Shown here: in pieces, positions 42,273 through 52,238 of the stretch
How the letters are laid out: each line of letters opens with the position of its first letter
Position numbering within the stretch: position 1 is the first letter of the stretch
Source of the DNA: Mesorhizobium sp. 131-2-1
Lineage (GTDB): Bacteria > Pseudomonadota > Alphaproteobacteria > Rhizobiales > Rhizobiaceae
Direction of reading: 5' to 3'
NCBI RefSeq assembly: GCF_016756535.1
Contig: NZ_AP023247.1
Location: 4,154,501-4,218,500 of the forward strand
DNA length: 64,000 nt
The notes under the pieces: model-generated
Told to the model about the DNA's origin: nothing
The model's input: only the letters and a program-made list of their open reading frames with translations
Database searches by the model: none
Made by a program: the position numbers and the translations under genes

Positions 42273-44255
42273 TCAAAGACCCAGCGCCACCTTGCGCCCG
42301 TCATGGATGGCAAATGCCGCCTGTCTGGAGGCGGTGCAATCGCCGATGGAGGTATGTCCGATACCGCGCTTTTCGAGCTCGACGGACAGGCTGTCCTCCG
42401 CCATGTTGGTGGCGGCAAAGACCAAGGCGTCGGCCTCGACCTCCTGCTCGGCCTCGTCGAGCAGCGAAGCGATCCTGGCGGTCTGGCCATCCCAATGCAC
42501 GACCGCGCTCTCGGTCACGAACCTGACCTTCAGCCGGGCGAGCGCCCGACGCAGCGGCGCATCCACGGCCATTCGCTGGAGTTCTTTGCCAATCATGGCG
42601 TCGGGCGTCACGATCGTCACGTTGTGACCGTCCTCAGCAAGTTTCCAGGCGGTGCCGCACCCTTTCCAATTGCCGCCGTCGTCGACGATGACCACGCGTT
42701 TGCCCGGCCTTGCCTCCCTGGCCATCACGGCTTCGGCGGAGAGAACAGGGCCACCGCCCGGAATGCTGTCCCACTGCGGCAGCGCCCTTTGGAATGCGCC
42801 GTCCCGAGGCACGGAGCCGGTCGCGACAATGACGTGATCCGCGCCTTCGCGCTCTACATCCTCCGCTTCGACATACTGACCGTAGCGCACGTCCACCTGA
42901 AGCTGGCTGAGCTGGCGTTGGTACCAGTCGATGAGGTCCAGGATCTGCGCCCGGCGCGGCTGCAGGCCGGCAAGTCGGAATTGTCCCCCGAGACGGTCCG
43001 ATGCCTCGGCCAGCGTGACGCGGTGGCCGCGCTCGGCCGCCACACGCGCCGCTTCGAGACCGGCCGGCCCGCCGCCGACGACAAACACGTGTTTCGGACG
43101 ATCGGCCGGGGTGAAGCGGTCGCCTCCCCACTCCCATTCCCGCCCCGCCGACGGATTGATCACGCAGCTGATCCAGTAGTCGCGGCCGCGTCGGCCCCAG
43201 CACATCTGGTTGCAGGACAGACACCCGCGTATGTCCTCGTGCCGCCCGGCGGCCGCCTTTGCGGCAAGATGCGGATCGGCGATCTGGCCGCGCACGATGG
43301 AAACCAGGTCAGCGCGGCCCTCACTCAGCACGCTCTCGGCATTCTCCGGAGTACGAATGTGGCTCTCGGCGGTAACCAGCGCGTGCCTCACGGTCGATTT
43401 CAACACCGCCGCAAGGTCCGCACCGAGCTTTTCCGGATAAAGGAAGGTCGGCATGATCTTGTAGAAATCGAAGTAGGAACCCGATCCGCAGGTGACATAG
43501 TCCATCAGGGCGTCGCGGTCGTGCAGGTCGACTATCTCGGCCAGCGCCTCGCGCTTCAGCGTCACCTCGACTTCCGGTTCGTCGTTCATTGCCAGACCGA
43601 TGATGAAATCCTCGCCGCATTCCTTGCGGATGCGGGTCATCACTTCGCGGCTCATGCGGGTGCGATTTTGCAGGCTGCCACCCCATTGGTCATCCCGGCG
43701 GTTCGACCAGGGCGTCCAGAACTGGTCCAGCATCGAATGGTAGGCGGCCCAGACCTCGACGCCGTCAAATCCGGCCTCACGGCAGCGGCGCGCCGCCTGT
43801 ACGAAGCCGTCGATCGTTTCTTCGATCTGGCGCTCGGACATTCGATGCGAACCGTCGGAGTCGTGATAACTCGGCAAGCCAGAAGGCGACCAGCCAGCAT
43901 GGAACGAGTTATCCGCGTCCGCATGTTGACCGACATGGTAGAGCTGCTGGATGGCGATGGCGCCATTGCCGCGGATCGCCTCGGTTACCTTGCGAAAATG
44001 AGGAACGACGCTGTCGTCGGAAGGGCGAAAATTGCCGCGCGTCAGCACCGCGGCCTGATGTACAGGCATCGGCTCAACCACGATCATGGCGGCTCCACCG
44101 ATCGCGCGCTCGGCATAGTAGCCGACATGGCGCTCAGTCGGCAGCCCATTCTCGGCCATGTTCGCGGTGTGCGCTCCAAACACGATCCTGTTGCGCAACG
44201 TTTTGCCACGCAACGCCGCCGGCTCGAACAGACGCTTGAAGACCCGCTCAGACAT
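42273..44255 (-). CDS. TMADH-type Fe-S flavoprotein, linked to the corrinoid methyltransferase genes
   Basis: This 660-residue protein has an FMN barrel (NRIVFGAHTANMAENGLPT, IQQLYHVGQHAD, GFDGVEVWAAYHSMLDQFWTP), a complete 4Fe-4S motif CLSCNQMCWGRRGRDYWISC near residue 342, and an FAD/NAD(P) module starting VFVVGGGPAGLEAARVA. Related proteins demethylate methylamines or reduce enoyl compounds. The ATG at 44255 has a GAGAGG SD. It lies 66 bases after the B12-binding protein gene on the same strand, so it probably serves the same methyl-group pathway. It is distinct from the protein at 38360, which lacks one cluster cysteine. Confidence 0.85.
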   Translation of the reverse strand: MSERVFKRLFEPAALRGKTLRNRIVFGAHTANMAENGLPTERHVGYYAERAIGGAAMIVVEPMPVHQAAVLTRGNFRPSDDSVVPHFRKVTEAIRGNGAIAIQQLYHVGQHADADNSFHAGWSPSGLPSYHDSDGSHRMSERQIEETIDGFVQAARRCREAGFDGVEVWAAYHSMLDQFWTPWSNRRDDQWGGSLQNRTRMSREVMTRIRKECGEDFIIGLAMNDEPEVEVTLKREALAEIVDLHDRDALMDYVTCGSGSYFDFYKIMPTFLYPEKLGADLAAVLKSTVRHALVTAESHIRTPENAESVLSEGRADLVSIVRGQIADPHLAAKAAAGRHEDIRGCLSCNQMCWGRRGRDYWISCVINPSAGREWEWGGDRFTPADRPKHVFVVGGGPAGLEAARVAAERGHRVTLAEASDRLGGQFRLAGLQPRRAQILDLIDWYQRQLSQLQVDVRYGQYVEAEDVEREGADHVIVATGSVPRDGAFQRALPQWDSIPGGGPVLSAEAVMAREARPGKRVVIVDDGGNWKGCGTAWKLAEDGHNVTIVTPDAMIGKELQRMAVDAPLRRALARLKVRFVTESAVVHWDGQTARIASLLDEAEQEVEADALVFAATNMAEDSLSVELEKRGIGHTSIGDCTASRQAAFAIHDGRKVALGL

Positions 44256-44321
44256 ATGCCTCTCTCGTTCAGCGTGCGACAGCATGGATGGCCCGATCTC
44301 GATCGGATCGCACTGCTTTGC

Positions 44322-45014
44322 TCAAGCCCGCACATTGTGCTTGCGCTTCATGAAGTCCTTGGCGGTCTCGACGGCCACCGCCGCATCGCGGCAATAGGCG
44401 TCGGCGCCGACGGCCTTGCCGAACTCCTCGTTGAGCGGCGCGCCGCCAACCAGCACGACATAGTCGTCGCGAATGCCTTTTTCCTTCATCGTGTCGATGA
44501 CCACCTTCATGTAGGGCATGGTGGTGGTCAGCAGCGCCGACATGCCGATGATGTCGGGCTGATGCTGCTCGATGGCGTCCAGATACTTCTCGACCGCATT
44601 GTTGATGCCGAGGTCGATGACGTCGAAGCCGGCGCCCTCCATCATCATGCCGACGAGGTTCTTGCCGATGTCGTGGATGTCGCCCTTGACGGTGCCGATC
44701 ACCATCTTGCCCTGCTTCGGCGCGCCGGTGGCGGCCAGCAGCGGACGCAGGATGGCCATGCCGGCCTTCATGGCGTTGGCCGACAACAGCACCTCCGGCA
44801 CGAACAGGATGCCGTCGCGAAAATCCTCGCCGACGATGCGCATGCCTTCGACCAGCGCCTCGGTCAGCACCTTGTAAGGCACCCAGCCGCGCTCGAGAAG
44901 GATGTTGGTGCCTTCCTCGATCTCTTCCTTCAGACCGTCATAAAGGTCGTCGTGCATCTGCTGCACGAGCTCGTCGTCGGAAAGCTCGGAAAGGATGATC
45001 TCGTCGTCGGACAT
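44322..45014 (-). CDS. Corrinoid (B12-binding) methyl-carrier protein, MtbC/MtgC type
   Basis: This 230-residue protein has an N-terminal four-helix cap (about 1-95, LLSANAMKAGMAILRPLL) and a Rossmann-type cobalamin domain. GTVKGDIHDIGKNLVGMM puts the cobalt-ligating His at residue 114 in the D-x-H-x-x-G motif; GMSALLTTTMPYMK and VLVGGAPL complete the B12 site. Such proteins accept a methyl group from an MttB-family methyltransferase and pass it on to a folate-dependent partner. It is 92 bases downstream of the binding-protein gene, with a hairpin between, and in the same direction as the MttB-family gene at 46799. Confidence 0.93.
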   Translation of the reverse strand: MSDDEIILSELSDDELVQQMHDDLYDGLKEEIEEGTNILLERGWVPYKVLTEALVEGMRIVGEDFRDGILFVPEVLLSANAMKAGMAILRPLLAATGAPKQGKMVIGTVKGDIHDIGKNLVGMMMEGAGFDVIDLGINNAVEKYLDAIEQHQPDIIGMSALLTTTMPYMKVVIDTMKEKGIRDDYVVLVGGAPLNEEFGKAVGADAYCRDAAVAVETAKDFMKRKHNVRA

Positions 45015-45040
45015 TTTTCGATCCAGCTGCACAGTGACGT

Positions 45041-45084
45041 TTCAAAAATCGGCCGGCATCTGCCCGCGTGAGCAAGTGCCGGCC
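45041..45084 (-). terminator. Terminator-like hairpin between the solute-binding and corrinoid protein genes
   Basis: On the minus strand GGCCGGCA (45084-45077) pairs with TGCCGGCC (45058-45051), followed by GATTTTTG. It lies between two genes of the same direction and could be a partial terminator that separates their expression levels. Stem 8 bp, loop 18 bases. Confidence 0.5.
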
Positions 45085-45106
45085 CAGGTAGCCCCGGGAG
45101 TCGGGC

Positions 45107-46756
45107 TTAAGCGTCCAGCCAGACGTTCTGGAAGTCCATTTCGTAGGTCTGGTGCATCGAGTAGTTCTTCACCTTCTTGTTCATGTGGCAGTAGAGCTTC
45201 TGCCAGAATGGCTGGATGATGACGCCGGAATCCTGCAGGATCTGCTCGACGTCCTTCATCACTTCCTTGCGCTTGGCGGGGTCGGCCAGCGAAAGCGCCT
45301 CTTTGAGCTTGGCGTCGAAATCCGGGTTCGCGAACGCCGTCTCATTCCAGGCCTCGCCGGAGCGATAGCCGAGCGCCAGCACCTGGACGCCGAGGGGCCG
45401 CATGTACCAGATGGTCATCGAGTATGGATACTTCGTCCAGTCGTTCCAGAAGGTCGAGCCCGGCAGCACCGTACGCTTCACCTTGATGCCGGCATCGCGC
45501 AGCTGGCCGGCGATGGCATCGCCGGTGTTCTTCTGCCACTCGTCCTCGACGGTGATCAACTCGTGCTCGAAGTCGGCCTGCCCGGCATCCGCCATCAGCT
45601 TCTTGGCGGCGGCGGCGTCGCGCGTCTTCTTGGGCAGCGGATAGTATTCGGGATGGATCGGGGCGACGTGGTGGTTCTCGCCCACCGTGCCGCGCCCGGC
45701 GTAGCCGAGCTGCATGACGGCATTGTTGTCGACGGCCATCTGCAGCGCATTGCGCACCCGCTGGTCGTCATAGGGCTTGTGGGTGATGTTGGTGCGGGCA
45801 ACGAGCGTGGTCGCCGTCGCGACCTCCGATTTCACCAGATCCATCTTGTCGAGGGCATCAATGAAGTCGGCCGGCGTTTCGAAATCGAGATCGATCTCGC
45901 CGGACTCGAAGGCATTCAGCGTCGCGTTGAAGTCGGTGCCGTAGTCGATGAACTCGACACCGTCGAGCGGCGCCTCGCCACCCCACCACTTGCCGTTCTC
46001 GCGTCGCTTGACGACCGCCTTCTGGCCGACATCGTACGAGACCAGTTCGAACGCTCCGGTGCCGATCGGCTTCTTGATCGGGTCGGCACCGTCCTTGTCG
46101 AAATCACGATGCACCACCAGCGCCGGATAATCGGTGAGGCCCGGTATGATCGCGATGTCGGGTTCGCCGAGCTTCAGCTTGACCGTGAGGTCATCGACCT
46201 TGGTGATCGCGCCATCCTTGGCCTTGCCGGTCTTGGCGTCGATCAGCGCGCCGACGCGCGCGGCCATGGAGTTGCCGGAAGCACCCTTCTCGCACCAGCG
46301 GTTCAGATTGGCGACCACGTCATCGGCGTTGAAAGCATCACCATTGTTCCAGGTAACGCCCTTGCGCAGATGCAGCGTGTATTCGGTGGCGTCGTCATTG
46401 ATGTCCCAGCTTTCGAGCAGCACCGGCTCGAACGTGAACTGATGCGTGTAGCGCACGAGCGGCTCAAGCCATGTGCGTGTAATATTTGCCATCTCTGTCC
46501 AGTCATAGGTGCGCGGATCCTTTTGCGCCTTGACCGACATCGAAACATGCAGCGTGCCACCCTTCTTCGGCTCCTCGGCCAGGGCTTTTGTCGGCGCCGC
46601 AAGGCCGATCATGCTGTAGGCGAAAGCCGTCGATGCGCCGAAAGCGCTGGCCAACGCCAAGAATTCGCGCCGGTCCATGCGGCCCGTACGCGCCTCTTTC
46701 GCCATTGCCTCGATAGCGCCCGGGACGCGGTCGCCATTGCTTCTAAAGAGCGTCAT
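45107..46756 (-). CDS. ABC transporter solute-binding protein, family 5 (Tat-exported)
   Basis: This 549-residue periplasmic protein has a late twin-arginine signal: [16 protein letters not shown] at about residues 27-42. Family-5 (DppA/OppA type) features follow, including [21 protein letters not shown] and [18 protein letters not shown]. Ligands in this family range from peptides to opines, sugars and betaines. It lies directly downstream of the MttB-family gene (42 bases), yet no cognate permease or ATPase gene is nearby. The start at 46756 has GGGAGG. Its ligand is plausibly the methylated compound used by the cluster; that is inference. Confidence 0.88.
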   Translation of the reverse strand: MTLFRSNGDRVPGAIEAMAKEARTGRMDRREFLALASAFGASTAFAYSMIGLAAPTKALAEEPKKGGTLHVSMSVKAQKDPRTYDWTEMANITRTWLEPLVRYTHQFTFEPVLLESWDINDDATEYTLHLRKGVTWNNGDAFNADDVVANLNRWCEKGASGNSMAARVGALIDAKTGKAKDGAITKVDDLTVKLKLGEPDIAIIPGLTDYPALVVHRDFDKDGADPIKKPIGTGAFELVSYDVGQKAVVKRRENGKWWGGEAPLDGVEFIDYGTDFNATLNAFESGEIDLDFETPADFIDALDKMDLVKSEVATATTLVARTNITHKPYDDQRVRNALQMAVDNNAVMQLGYAGRGTVGENHHVAPIHPEYYPLPKKTRDAAAAKKLMADAGQADFEHELITVEDEWQKNTGDAIAGQLRDAGIKVKRTVLPGSTFWNDWTKYPYSMTIWYMRPLGVQVLALGYRSGEAWNETAFANPDFDAKLKEALSLADPAKRKEVMKDVEQILQDSGVIIQPFWQKLYCHMNKKVKNYSMHQTYEMDFQNVWLDA

Positions 46757-46798
46757 GTTTTCCTCCCTTATGGTTCGTCAGGTTCTTCGCCTGTCGTA

Positions 46799-48349
46799 TC
46801 AACTAACGCTGTCCGGCAGAATTTCCTCACGCCGCGCGATCAAATCCTTGAGACCCTCGGCGACGCCTTCGTCGAGCTTCGGCTCCTCATAGTCGGCCAG
46901 CATGTTGCGCGCCTTCTCGCGGCCGCGGGCGTCATGGTCCTTCGCGCCTTCGGCGCTCCACTGCTCGAAGGAGTTGAAGTCCATGATGGTGGGCATGAAG
47001 AAGGCGGACTCGAAATGTTCGAGCGTGTGCTGGGTGCCGAGGAAATGGCCCTGCGGCCCCACCTCGCGGATCGCCGCCATCGCTTCCTTGAAATCGTCGA
47101 AGGATACGCCGCCGGCATATTTGTACCAGCCGACGAGCTGCTCGCAGTCGGTGGCGAATTTCGAATAGCCGCAGGTGAGGCCCGCCTCCAGCCAGCCGGC
47201 CGAGTGCCAGATGTAGTTGGCGCCGGAGAGGATCGCGGCATGCATCAGCATGTTCGCCTCGTAGCCTGCCTGGGCGTCGTTGAGCTTGGAGCCGACATGG
47301 AAGCCGGAGGTGCGCCACGGCAGTTTGTATTTCCGCGCCAGCGCGCCCATCAGATACATCATCTGCGCGGCCTCCGGCGTGCCGCCCATCGGGGCGCCGG
47401 TCTTCATGTCGACCGTCACCATGAACTGGCCGTAGATCTGCGGCGAGCCGGGGCGGATGAGCTGGGTCAGCGCCACGCCGGCCAGCGCCTCGGCGTTGAC
47501 CTGCGCCACCGCGCCGACGGCGGAGGCCGAGGTCGAAGCGCCGCACAGTGCGAAAGGCGCCAGGATCAACGGTTGATTGTGGCTCGCATAGACGCGCATG
47601 GCGTCGATCATGGTGGCGTCCCACACCAGCGGCGAATTGCAGTTGGTGATCGCCACCAGTACAGGATTATCGCGCACGAACTCCTCGCCGAACACGATGC
47701 CCGCCATCGCCATCGTGTCCTCGGCGCGCTCCTTCGAGGTGACGATGCCCATGAACGGCTTGTCGGAATGTTTCAGCGCCGACTGGATGATGTGCAGATG
47801 CCGTTTCGGCACGGCGATTTCCATCGGCTCGCAGATGACCGAGCTCGAGGAATGCAACGCCGGCGCCATGTAGGCGAGCTTATGGAAATTGTTGAGGTCG
47901 GCGAGCGTGCCGTAGCGTCGCTTGTTGTCGAGGTCGCGGACATAGGGCGCGCCATACATCGGCACGAAGATCGAGTTCTTGCCGCCGACGCGCACCGTGC
48001 GCTCGGGGTTGCGCGCATTGAGCGTGAACTCCGGCGGAACCTTCGAGACGAGTTCCATCAGCAGCGCCCGGTCGATGCGGACACGTGTTTCCCTGACATC
48101 GGCACCGGCCGCCTTCCAGAGGGCGATCGCCCCGTCGTCGCGGAATTCGCAGCCCACCTCCTCGAGGATCTTGAGCGACTCCTCATGGATCAGTTCCACC
48201 GCCTCGTCGGGAACGATCTCGTAGACGGGAATCTGCCGGACAAGCGTCGGGAACGACGCGATCGGCGCGCTCCTCAGCGCCTTGCGGCCCAAGCGGCCAC
48301 CGCCGCGGCGGTGGGCAGGTTCAATCATTTCAGCGGCCGGCGCACTCAT
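46799..48349 (-). CDS. MttB-family (non-pyrrolysine) corrinoid methyltransferase
   Basis: This 516-residue protein belongs to the trimethylamine methyltransferase superfamily: IHEESLKILEEVGCEFRDDG (about 53-72), VPMYGAPYVRDLDNKRRYGT, QPLILAPFALCGASTSASAV and TLEHFESAFFMPTIMDFNSF. The frame is uninterrupted with no in-frame amber, so it is of the non-pyrrolysine kind. Characterised members demethylate quaternary amines such as glycine betaine, proline betaine or carnitine, giving the methyl group to a corrinoid protein such as the one at 44322. It is the first gene of the cluster, divergent from a LysR gene. The substrate cannot be read. Confidence 0.92.
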   Translation of the reverse strand: MSAPAAEMIEPAHRRGGGRLGRKALRSAPIASFPTLVRQIPVYEIVPDEAVELIHEESLKILEEVGCEFRDDGAIALWKAAGADVRETRVRIDRALLMELVSKVPPEFTLNARNPERTVRVGGKNSIFVPMYGAPYVRDLDNKRRYGTLADLNNFHKLAYMAPALHSSSSVICEPMEIAVPKRHLHIIQSALKHSDKPFMGIVTSKERAEDTMAMAGIVFGEEFVRDNPVLVAITNCNSPLVWDATMIDAMRVYASHNQPLILAPFALCGASTSASAVGAVAQVNAEALAGVALTQLIRPGSPQIYGQFMVTVDMKTGAPMGGTPEAAQMMYLMGALARKYKLPWRTSGFHVGSKLNDAQAGYEANMLMHAAILSGANYIWHSAGWLEAGLTCGYSKFATDCEQLVGWYKYAGGVSFDDFKEAMAAIREVGPQGHFLGTQHTLEHFESAFFMPTIMDFNSFEQWSAEGAKDHDARGREKARNMLADYEEPKLDEGVAEGLKDLIARREEILPDSVS

Positions 48350-48439
48350 GGCAACTCCATTCCTCTATGCATCCAGCCTAGCCGCACAAATATGGGCTGT
48401 GACGCTGGAAAATCCTGATCTCTTGTATAAATTCTGCTT

Positions 48440-49345
48440 ATGCGAAGCCTGCGCCATCTTCTGCCCTCGGCCGGCAGCCTGATCGTCTTCGAGGCGGCGG
48501 GACGGCTGTCGAGCTTCACGGCCGCCGGACGCGAGCTCGGCATGACGCAGGCCGCCGTCTCCTATGCGGTGCGCGGGCTGGAGGAACAGCTTGGCGCGAA
48601 GCTCTTCCAGCGCCGCCACCGCCAGGTCAGCCTGACAGAGGCCGGCCAGCGCTTCCACGCCGACGTCTCGCTCGGCCTGTCCCACATCCGCAAATCGGCG
48701 GAGGATTTGCGCCTGCAGGCGACGGGCGGCCATGTCACGCTCGCCGCCTCGACCGCCTTCGGCTCGTTCTGGATGATGCCGCGCCTGCAGCAGTTCCGCG
48801 ACGAACTACCGGGCATCGACCTGCGCATCCACACCGCCGACCGCGACCTCGACATCATCGCCGAGGGCATCCCGCTTGCCGTGCGCGGCGGCGAGCCGAG
48901 GGAATGGCAGGACTATCATTCGCTGGCGCTTGCTGAGGAGGAGATCTTCCCCGTCGCCGGCACGAGCTATGCGGCGAAGTTCGGCCTGCCCAAGACCGTC
49001 GGCGAACTGGCCTCGCACCGCCTGATCCATCTGGAGGAACCCTATCGCGAGGCGGCGAGCTGGGACGAATGGTTCCAGTCGGCCGGCGTCAGGCTGAGCA
49101 GCGATGCCGGGCGCGGGCTGCGCATCAACGACTATGCACTGGTGATCCAGGCCGTCATGGAAGGGCAAGGCATTGCGATTGGCTGGCGGCATCTCGTTGA
49201 GCGCCTGGTTGCATCCGGCCTGCTTGTGCCGGTGACGGATCACGTGATGAAGACGGGCACGGCCTTCTATGTCATCTGGCCGAAGAACCGAGAGCTCAGC
49301 GATAATGCGCGCAAGGTGCGCGATTGGCTGGTGGCGCAGGCGTGA
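48440..49345 (+). CDS. LysR-family regulator (GcvA-like), divergent from the methyltransferase gene
   Basis: This 301-residue protein has an N-terminal winged helix (LIVFEAAGRLSSFTAAGREL, MTQAAVSYAVRGLEEQLGAK, about 14-53) and a periplasmic-binding-fold effector domain with AVRGGEPREWQDY and GQGIAIGWRHLVE, as in the GcvA group. It is transcribed away from the MttB-family gene across 90 bases and probably activates that cluster in response to its substrate. No clear T-N11-A operator was pinned down. Confidence 0.9.
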   Translation: MRSLRHLLPSAGSLIVFEAAGRLSSFTAAGRELGMTQAAVSYAVRGLEEQLGAKLFQRRHRQVSLTEAGQRFHADVSLGLSHIRKSAEDLRLQATGGHVTLAASTAFGSFWMMPRLQQFRDELPGIDLRIHTADRDLDIIAEGIPLAVRGGEPREWQDYHSLALAEEEIFPVAGTSYAAKFGLPKTVGELASHRLIHLEEPYREAASWDEWFQSAGVRLSSDAGRGLRINDYALVIQAVMEGQGIAIGWRHLVERLVASGLLVPVTDHVMKTGTAFYVIWPKNRELSDNARKVRDWLVAQA

Positions 49346-49471
49346 GGCCCCCTGGCTGCGCCGGGCATGGCTGTGCTGGCGGGACAGAGCGCGCCGAATG
49401 TATCAGCGGCACCCGGCATTGACGCGATTGCCCCCTCGCCCCTCCGGCACGAATCCGCCTATAATTGCCGG

Positions 49472-51340
49472 ATGCCCATCCGCCAGCTTTCCGAAACGAT
49501 GATCAACCAGATCGCCGCCGGCGAGGTCATCGAGCGTCCGGCGAGCGTGGTGAAGGAACTGGTCGAGAATGCGCTCGATGCCGGCGCATCCAGGGTCGAG
49601 ATCGTCACCGCCGGCGGCGGGCTGAACCTCATCCGCGTCACCGACGACGGCTCGGGAATCCCGAAAAGGGAGCTGGCGCTGGCGATCGCGCGCCACTGCA
49701 CCTCCAAGCTTTCAGACGACATCCACGACATCCGCTCGCTCGGCTTCCGCGGCGAGGCGCTGCCCTCGATCGGCTCGGTGGCGCGGCTATCGATCCGGTC
49801 TCGCACGGCACATGGCGACAGCGCTGCCGAGATCGGCATCGAGGGTGGTCGCGTTTCGGCAGTGAAGCCGGCGGCGGCCAACCGCGGCACCACCGTCGAG
49901 GTACGCGACCTGTTCTTCGCGACGCCGGCGCGGCTCAAATTCATGAAGGGCGAGCGGGCAGAAAGCTCGGCGACCAGCGATGTGGTGAAGCGTATCGCCA
50001 TCGCCTTCCCCGCCGTGCGCTTCACGCTTGCCGGCTCCGACCGCTCGACACTCGAATTGCCGGCGACCGACGATAGCGCGGAGGGCCGGCTGCAACGCGT
50101 CGCGCAGGTGATGGGCGCCGACTTCCCCGACAATGCTATTGCCATCGATGCCAGCCGGGAGGGCGTGCACCTTGCCGGCCATGTTTCGATCCCGTCCTTC
50201 ACGCGAGCGAACGCGCTGCAGCAATATGCTTATGTGAACGGCCGGCCGGTGCGCGACAAGTTGATCGCCGGCGCGATCCGCGGCGCCTTCGCCGACGTGC
50301 TGCCGCGCGACCGTCATGCGGTGACCGTGCTGTTCCTGACGCTCGATCCGGCGACGGTCGACGTCAATGTCCACCCGGCCAAGGCCGATGTCCGCTTCCG
50401 CGATCCCGGCCTGGTGCGCGGGCTGATCGTCGGCGCCATCCGCGAGGCGCTGGCCGGTGCCGGCATTCGCGCCGCGACGACCGGGGCCGCGGGCATGACG
50501 GCGGCGTTCCGGCCGGGTGCTGCCCCCTTCGGCCATGGCGGGCCGGCCAATGGCCACCGCAGCTACGAGGCTGCCTACCGCGCGTCGGGTTTCGCCGGCT
50601 TCGAGCATTCGCAGCAGCGACCGCTCGACATCGGATATGGCGACGGCCGGCCGCAACGGGCCGGTTTCGGCGAAAACGAGCAGGCGGCGTTCGATGCTGG
50701 GCCGCTCGCCAGCGCCGACGCTCGCGCTGGCGCGGCCGAGCCGGCCGAGACGCTGCTTGGCACGGTGCTGGGCGCGGCGCGCGCGCAGGTGCACGAGAAC
50801 TACATCGTCGCCCAGACCAGGGATTCCCTGGTCATCGTCGACCAGCACGCCGCGCATGAGCGGCTGGTCTACGAGGCGTTGAAGAACGCGCTGCATTCCC
50901 GCGCGGTGCCCTCGCAGATGCTTTTGCTGCCGGAGATCGTCGACCTGCCGGAGGAGGACGCCGAGCGGCTGGCCATGCATTCCGAAACGCTGGCCAGATT
51001 CGGCCTCGGCGTCGAGCGCTTCGGCCCGGGTGCGGTGGCGGTGCGCGAGACGCCTTCGATGCTCGGCGAGACCAACGTGCAGCAACTGGTGCGCGACCTT
51101 GCCGACGAGATCGCCGACAACGACACGGTCGAGACGCTGAAGGAGCGACTGCACAACATCGCCGCCACCATGGCCTGCCATGGTTCGGTGCGCTCCGGCC
51201 GCTTGCTCAAGCCCGAGGAGATGAACGCGCTCTTGCGCCAGATGGAGGCGACGCCCGGTTCCGGCACCTGCAACCACGGCCGCCCGACCTATATCGAGCT
51301 CAAGCTCGCCGACATCGAGCGGCTGTTCGGACGGCGGTGA
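49472..51340 (+). CDS. mutL: DNA mismatch repair protein MutL
   Basis: This 622-residue protein couples MutS mismatch recognition to strand cleavage. The N-terminal GHKL ATPase has [11 protein letters not shown] (Glu/Asn), DDGSGI and [19 protein letters not shown] marks the second half of it. The C-terminal domain carries the endonuclease metal motif [12 protein letters not shown] near residue 458, plus [10 protein letters not shown] and [12 protein letters not shown]. This agrees with a MutH-less alphaproteobacterium. The ATG at 49472 gives the typical start [20 protein letters not shown] region between the domains (about 330-430) is Gly/Ala-rich and probably disordered. Confidence 0.97.
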   Translation: MPIRQLSETMINQIAAGEVIERPASVVKELVENALDAGASRVEIVTAGGGLNLIRVTDDGSGIPKRELALAIARHCTSKLSDDIHDIRSLGFRGEALPSIGSVARLSIRSRTAHGDSAAEIGIEGGRVSAVKPAAANRGTTVEVRDLFFATPARLKFMKGERAESSATSDVVKRIAIAFPAVRFTLAGSDRSTLELPATDDSAEGRLQRVAQVMGADFPDNAIAIDASREGVHLAGHVSIPSFTRANALQQYAYVNGRPVRDKLIAGAIRGAFADVLPRDRHAVTVLFLTLDPATVDVNVHPAKADVRFRDPGLVRGLIVGAIREALAGAGIRAATTGAAGMTAAFRPGAAPFGHGGPANGHRSYEAAYRASGFAGFEHSQQRPLDIGYGDGRPQRAGFGENEQAAFDAGPLASADARAGAAEPAETLLGTVLGAARAQVHENYIVAQTRDSLVIVDQHAAHERLVYEALKNALHSRAVPSQMLLLPEIVDLPEEDAERLAMHSETLARFGLGVERFGPGAVAVRETPSMLGETNVQQLVRDLADEIADNDTVETLKERLHNIAATMACHGSVRSGRLLKPEEMNALLRQMEATPGSGTCNHGRPTYIELKLADIERLFGRR

Positions 51341-51370
51341 GCCGGCATCGCGAGGAAGCTGACCGCGGCG

Positions 51371-52129
51371 TCATTTCTTTTGCTGATACTTCTTGGTCTT
51401 CCGATTGAAAACGTAGTCCTTCGCATCTCCAGCGCCGCCATCGCGAAAATTCACGGAGATGACGTCCTTGCCTCGCTCGACGAACTTCTGGACATTCATA
51501 TAGATCGGCGTCATCAGCATGCCGGCGCCGCAGATATCGTCATCGAAGGCGATCTCCTGGATGACCTTGCCGCTCGCCTTTTTGATGACCTGCATTTTCG
51601 CCATGCAGATGCCGGAGCTGGTTTTCGTATAGACACCGGCAAACCTGTCGGCGGCTGTCTCGGCCCAAAAGGGAATCTCGACGGCTCCGTCGATCTTCCC
51701 CTCGCCTGTGTCGTCGAGGCTGGCGACCTTCCTGAGCGTGACGGGATGCTTGTCCGCCCCTTTCCTCCAGCTTCCGGTCGCGCCGCTTTCGCTCATACCG
51801 AGGGAAAACGGGCATCCGGCGGTGTCGACGGGTGCTTTCGATCCCATGACAAGGACCCGGTTGAATTCCTTATCGTCCGCGATTTCGCAAAGCGCGATCC
51901 TGGTGCCGTCGATCTTGCCGTAAACCGCTACGGGGGTTTGCTTGGCGTCGTAGAAATAGCTCCCCTCGACCGTTATCCCGCTGCCGAAGCCGTCATAGGT
52001 CTGCAGCGAGACATGAACGGGATTGGACCCGATCGAGCCTTCGTAGTTTTCCACATGGTACATGCCGGCCGTGGCCGTGACGCTCCAGAGCAACAGCCAA
52101 AAAATAGCCGATATGAACTGTCTTCCCAT
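51371..52129 (-). CDS. Secreted protein of unknown function
   Basis: This 252-residue protein has a signal peptide (MGRQFISAIFWLLLWSVTATA) and then a mature domain with paired cysteines (ALCEIAD, TAGCPFSLG, SGICMAKM, DDICGAGML). It ends in a basic tail (FNRKTKKYQQKK). I do not recognise the family. It is transcribed alone, convergent with mutL. Four cysteines and export suggest a disulfide-stabilised periplasmic protein. The start at 52129 is chosen because it begins the signal peptide. Confidence 0.75.
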   Translation of the reverse strand: MGRQFISAIFWLLLWSVTATAGMYHVENYEGSIGSNPVHVSLQTYDGFGSGITVEGSYFYDAKQTPVAVYGKIDGTRIALCEIADDKEFNRVLVMGSKAPVDTAGCPFSLGMSESGATGSWRKGADKHPVTLRKVASLDDTGEGKIDGAVEIPFWAETAADRFAGVYTKTSSGICMAKMQVIKKASGKVIQEIAFDDDICGAGMLMTPIYMNVQKFVERGKDVISVNFRDGGAGDAKDYVFNRKTKKYQQKK

Positions 52130-52238
52130 CCCGACCCCCTGCACCACCAAGGCAGCCACCATAGCCGCCCGCATGGCGCGTGTCTGTATCGCAGCGGGGC
52201 TCTCGGTTTGAGTCCGGAAACGGCTACAATATCCTGTT

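Noticed and set aside
46799..48349. Pyrrolysine-containing trimethylamine methyltransferase
   Set aside because: The reading frame has no in-frame amber codon and no pyrrolysine genes are seen, so it is the non-pyrrolysine type.
49367..49471. N-terminal extension of mutL
   Set aside because: The frame is open but the added 35 residues have no MutL similarity; [10 protein letters not shown] is the standard start.
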